NCBI GenBank assembly: GCA_022764085.1
Contig: JALERP010000076.1
Span: 1-34,827, forward strand
Reading direction: 5' to 3'
DNA from: Prevotella sp.
GTDB lineage: Bacteria > Bacteroidota > Bacteroidia > Bacteroidales > Bacteroidaceae
DNA: 34,827 nucleotides
In this document: positions 32,057 through 34,827 of the stretch, one piece after another
Numbering within the stretch: position 1 is the stretch's first letter
How the letters are laid out: the number at the start of each line of letters is the position of its first letter
Notes under the pieces: generated by a model
What the model saw: the letters and a program-made list of their open reading frames with translations, nothing else
The model's database searches: none
What the model was told of the DNA's origin: nothing
Position numbers and translations under genes: made by a program

Positions 32057-32087
32057 CAAAGATACGATTTCTTTTGCAATTATGCAA
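32057..32087 (-). promoter_or_regulatory. Promoter of the antitoxin-like gene
   Basis: TTG (32085-32087), 20 bases, TATCTTTG (32057-32064) on the minus strand, 13 bp before the start codon. Confidence 0.65.
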
Positions 32088-32136
32088 GAAAATCAAGAAA
32101 AATATGCTTTTTCGGCAAGCCGATGCTTAAATTGGG

Positions 32137-32216
32137 ATGCAGCGGATTGCCGCAGATGTTATTCATTTTTGAACACAGAGTTACGGAGTCACAGAGTTTT
32201 TCTCTGTATCTTCAGA
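32137..32216 (+). repeat. 80-bp repeat, copy 2, abutting the UpxY stop
   Basis: Ends at 32216, the base next to the UpxY stop codon (32217-32219). The match to 31535-31614 stops exactly there. Confidence 0.85.
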
Positions 32217-32777
32217 TCACTTCAACACCTGGATGTACTCCGACTCTACCTGCACGGCGGCGGAGAGGTTGCACTCCTCGAGGTCGATGATCAGACGCTT
32301 AACCTTGCTGCCCTGCTTGGTCATCAGACGGCCCGTGATACCGTCGAGCTTGCCGCCCACTATGCGGATCTTCTTGCCATATAACTCAAGGGGCACTTCG
32401 GCCGGGGTGAAATACTCTACAATGTCAGCAGACTCTACCGCCTTCTTGAAACGCGACATTTCGGCATCAGCCACCGAGAGCGTGTCGGTAATCTTGCAGC
32501 CACGGCGATAACGATACTGCAAACCGGGTAGCTTGACAAGAAGCATGTCAAGCTCCTCGCGGGTCCTGCGGACAAATATCAGGTCGTACATGTATGGCAC
32601 CTCGCGCACCAATCGCTTGCCGCCCTGGACGTATGCCTGACGCTTCATGGGGATGAACAGGTCTTCTTCCATACCGGGCATCGACTGAAGAGCCTTGTAA
32701 GCCGGATTCTTGGCGTTCGGACGCGACAGATCGCGCAACACAAGCCATCGGTCAACCTTGGGTTTTTCGGATTCCAT
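32217..32777 (-). CDS. UpxY/NusG-family transcription antiterminator
   Basis: 186 residues. The N-terminal NGN-like domain (DRWLVLRDLSRPNAKNPAYK, YMYDLIFVRRTREELDMLL) and the C-terminal KOW domain (LYGKKIRIVGGKLDGITGRL, 130-149) identify a NusG paralogue of the UpxY type. UpxY proteins prevent premature termination in the leader of their own capsular polysaccharide operon, which follows directly. Here no polysaccharide gene follows on the minus strand; the only gene downstream is a small antitoxin-like one. So it is either an orphan or acts in trans. The leader (about 230 bases) has two hairpins and could be its target. Confidence 0.87.
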   Translation of the reverse strand: MESEKPKVDRWLVLRDLSRPNAKNPAYKALQSMPGMEEDLFIPMKRQAYVQGGKRLVREVPYMYDLIFVRRTREELDMLLVKLPGLQYRYRRGCKITDTLSVADAEMSRFKKAVESADIVEYFTPAEVPLELYGKKIRIVGGKLDGITGRLMTKQGSKVKRLIIDLEECNLSAAVQVESEYIQVLK

Positions 32778-32880
32778 AACGTACGATTATTTTGGCTATT
32801 ATTTCAGTAAACACAATATCTCCAACTCCCGCCTATCGCTCTAATAAATTGAGGAACAAGCGGTTACAGAGAACACCCAC

Positions 32881-33023
32881 GAAAGTTCGTTGTTGGCGAC
32901 GAACTTTCTGTCATTACTAACATTCATTGTCTAATGTCAATTTATTGCCGTTATTTATTGTCATTTTCTGTATGATTTAAAATCTTTTTCAGGTGAGACA
33001 CCTGCTTTCAGGGTGCAAAGTTA
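32881..33023 (-). promoter_or_regulatory. Structured leader and promoter of the UpxY gene
   Basis: On the minus strand a TAACTTTG -7 element (33016-33023) is followed by the hairpin CAGGTG-TCT-CACCTG (32990-33004) and then the perfect 10-bp stem GAAAGTTCGT / ACGAACTTTC (32881-32908) with an 8-base loop. The UpxY start is 104 bp further on. No good -33 TTTG is seen. Confidence 0.5.
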
Positions 33024-33130
33024 AGCAAAACTTTTTAAATTGACTAACAATTACTTACTTATCTCATATTTTATTTATATTAATTAACACTAATCAAGTA
33101 TTCTCATACACGTATCTCGGATTAATTTCG

Positions 33131-33138
33131 TACCTTTG
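33131..33138 (+). promoter_or_regulatory. -7 element upstream of the second tolC-like gene
   Basis: TACCTTTG matches TAnnTTTG; a start near 33145 would give a leader of about 220 bases that carries the long palindromic element. Confidence 0.45.
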
Positions 33139-33154
33139 CCGAGGATTATTTGTA

Positions 33155-33341
33155 ACTCAAGTTTCGGAAGTAATGTAGATTATTGGTAGTTAAGGAGTTA
33201 AGGAGTTAAGGAGTTAAGCCAAATGTACATACGATTAAATGTCTTTGCACTTAAATCCAATGCTCAATACTAATGGCTTAACTCCTGAACTCCTTAACTC
33301 CTTAACTACCAAAACATTGAGTACATCAGAAACTTGAATTT
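33155..33341. repeat. Long palindromic element, copy 1
   Basis: Arms of 38 bases (33183-33220 and 33275-33312) built of TTAAGGAG octamers pair with one mismatch. Outside them TCAAGTTTC recurs in inverted form, so nearly 190 bp is one palindrome. The left flank has ACTCAAGTTTCGGAAGTAAT (33155-33174). Confidence 0.85.
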
Positions 33342-33366
33342 GTAATCTCTAAAATTTATATAGAAT

Positions 33367-34542
33367 ATGAAGAAGAAATTGTGTCTTTTAGCGGGACTGA
33401 TGCTGTGCATCGACTCTTACAGCCAGTCCGTGGAATCTCTGCTGAAGACAGTGGAGGGTAACAACGTGACATTGGCGGCGTACAGGAAGGCTGCCGACGC
33501 CGCCAAATCGGCCAACCATGCAGAGGTGACATTGGACGACCTGGAAATCGGATACAACAGGCTATGGGGCAATCCCACTACCATAGGCAATCGCAACGAC
33601 GTGAGCGTGAGCCAGTCATTTGACCTCACCACTCTGACCGGTGCCAAGGGAAGGGTGGCGAAGAGGAAGGACAACATGGCCGACAATGACTATCGCATAA
33701 AGCGGCAGGACGTGCTGCTGGAAGCGAAATTATGCTACATCGATGCGGTATATTACAACGCTTTGGTGAATGAGCTTGAGACGAAATACAGTCAGGCGGA
33801 AAGCATAATGACGATGCAGAAGAAAATGCTGGAAGCCGGCGAGATAAACATCATCGACTACAACAACGTGAAGCTATCTCTTGCAAGCGCATCCACTGCC
33901 CTTGTGCAGGCCAAGGCTGAAAGGGAGGCTGTGAGGGCGAAGATAAGGCAGCTGAACGGCGGAATGGATTTTGAGGTAAGAGACAGTGTGTTCGCACCGA
34001 TTACACTGCCGGAGAGCTTTGAGGAATGGTTTGACGGCGTGGCGAACAACGCGCCAAGCGTGGCGATGGCAAGAGACGGCATAGCATTGGGAAAGAGTCA
34101 GTTAGCGCTTGCCAAACAGTCGTGGCTGCCGAAGATTTCGGTGGGATATATGAGTGAGAAAACCATGGGCGAGCAATACCAGGGAGTGACTTTGGGCATG
34201 AGCGTCCCGCTGTGGAGCGCGGGCAAGAAGGTGAAGGCAGCCAAGGCCGAAGCTTCTGCCGCCGAAGCTAACCATACTGCCGCGGTGGAGGAACTGAAGG
34301 GCGAACTGGTGGCTGACTTTGCCCTGACCAAGGGTTTAATGAAGGCGGCGGAGGACTGCCGCAAGACTCTCAGGTCAACCAACAACTCTGAACTGCTGCA
34401 GAAGGCTTGTGCCACTGGCGAGATGTCGGCACATGACTATCTCACATTGATGATGGCATACTACGACGCTGTGGAGCAAGCCATACAAGCCGAGCGCGAG
34501 GCTCAGAAAGCCCACGCCCGCCTGACGGCGATAACTTTATAG
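33367..34542 (+). CDS. TolC-family outer membrane efflux protein (CusC/CzcC-like)
   Basis: 391 residues with a signal peptide (KLCLLAGLMLCIDSYSQ). The helical repeats of the TolC family are visible: VEGNNVTLAAYRKAADAAKS, LLEAKLCYIDAVYYNALVNE, then YNNVKLSLASASTALVQAKA and a second half ending YYDAVEQAIQAEREAQKAHA. It is shorter than the first TolC-family protein (478 residues) and resembles those paired with RND metal or drug pumps. No partner gene is in the window; one may lie just beyond the right edge. Both flanks carry the same palindromic element. Confidence 0.85.
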   Translation: MKKKLCLLAGLMLCIDSYSQSVESLLKTVEGNNVTLAAYRKAADAAKSANHAEVTLDDLEIGYNRLWGNPTTIGNRNDVSVSQSFDLTTLTGAKGRVAKRKDNMADNDYRIKRQDVLLEAKLCYIDAVYYNALVNELETKYSQAESIMTMQKKMLEAGEINIIDYNNVKLSLASASTALVQAKAEREAVRAKIRQLNGGMDFEVRDSVFAPITLPESFEEWFDGVANNAPSVAMARDGIALGKSQLALAKQSWLPKISVGYMSEKTMGEQYQGVTLGMSVPLWSAGKKVKAAKAEASAAEANHTAAVEELKGELVADFALTKGLMKAAEDCRKTLRSTNNSELLQKACATGEMSAHDYLTLMMAYYDAVEQAIQAEREAQKAHARLTAITL

Positions 34543-34827
34543 GATTGAGGGGGGAGTTTTTTTGAACACAGAGGCACAGAGGCACAGAGAGCGTAGATTA
34601 CTCAAGTTTCGGAAGTAATTTTGAACCACAGAGTTTAAGAGATTAAGAGTATTTAATCAACTTTCGGAAGTGGGAAATTTATTGGTAGTTAAGGAGTTAA
34701 GGAGTTAAGCCAAATGTATTTGCGTTTATATCCAAGGCTCTAAACAAATGGCTTAACTCCTAGCGACCAAAGGGAGCGATAACTCCTTAACTCCTTAACT
34801 CCCAAAAAGTTGAGCAAATGCGAAACT
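34543..34827. repeat. Palindromic element copy 2 and related repeats
   Basis: No gene. GGCACAGA-type octamers (34571-34590) come first, then a second exact copy of ACTCAAGTTTCGGAAGTAAT (34600-34619) and a diverged third (34659-34672). Last are 28-base TTAAGGAG arms (34684-34711) facing inverted octamers (34750-34803), which are interrupted by a 20-base insert (34761-34780). Confidence 0.8.

Overview
The window looks like a chromosomal segment of a Bacteroidales bacterium, most likely Prevotellaceae. Pointers: promoters of the TTTG-n19/20-TAnnTTTG type and few purine-rich ribosome binding sites; a BspA-like leucine-rich-repeat protein ending in a type IX secretion-like C-terminal domain; a serC-serA-DUF1015 cluster with a lysine-type SerA; a DUF4492-cydA-cydB set; a TamL-like BamA lipoprotein; and the VirE/DUF4248/HU/small-protein/amidase/UpxY block that often flanks polysaccharide loci in Bacteroidetes. 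No tRNA, rRNA, CRISPR array or complete insertion sequence was seen. Taxonomy is inferred from gene content only.

Region 1 (1-21.5 kb) is mostly housekeeping. It holds the cut-off end of a surface LRR protein (+), a decayed spacer, YigZ (-), DUF1015, a four-helix-bundle protein, SerA and SerC (-; serine biosynthesis), a DbpA-type DEAD-box helicase (-), a YycJ-like metallo-hydrolase (-) and the TamL-like Omp85 lipoprotein (-). A SpoU RNA methyltransferase (+) diverges from tamL. A minus-strand efflux operon follows: coiled-coil membrane protein, TolC, HlyD-type adaptor and two ABC-2 permeases, with no ATPase gene. A plus-strand respiratory set (DUF4492, CydA, CydB, LUD protein) closes the region.

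Region 2 (21.7-34.8 kb) is accessory. It carries a sugar nucleotidyltransferase, a PIN toxin with a 48-residue antitoxin, and a tight minus-strand trio (small HTH-like protein, DUF262/DUF1524 GmrSD-like nuclease, compact SMC-like ATPase) that is a good candidate for an undescribed defence module. Divergent from it is the VirE primase/helicase, DUF4248, HU-like, tiny-protein and amidase block. Its spacers carry several iteron-like arrays. Then come an orphan antitoxin-like gene, an orphan UpxY/NusG paralogue with a structured leader, and a second TolC-family gene bracketed by two copies of a long palindromic element.

The most unusual feature of the whole window is its intergenic DNA. Nearly every spacer holds short-period arrays (7-mers AATTAGG or AATTAAG, 8-mers TTAAGGAG, CACAGAG-type units), often as large inverted pairs. 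At least seven genes take their stop codon, and sometimes their last residues, from the first unit of such an array. Several longer dispersed repeats (37, 74 and 80 bp) also occur in two or three copies.
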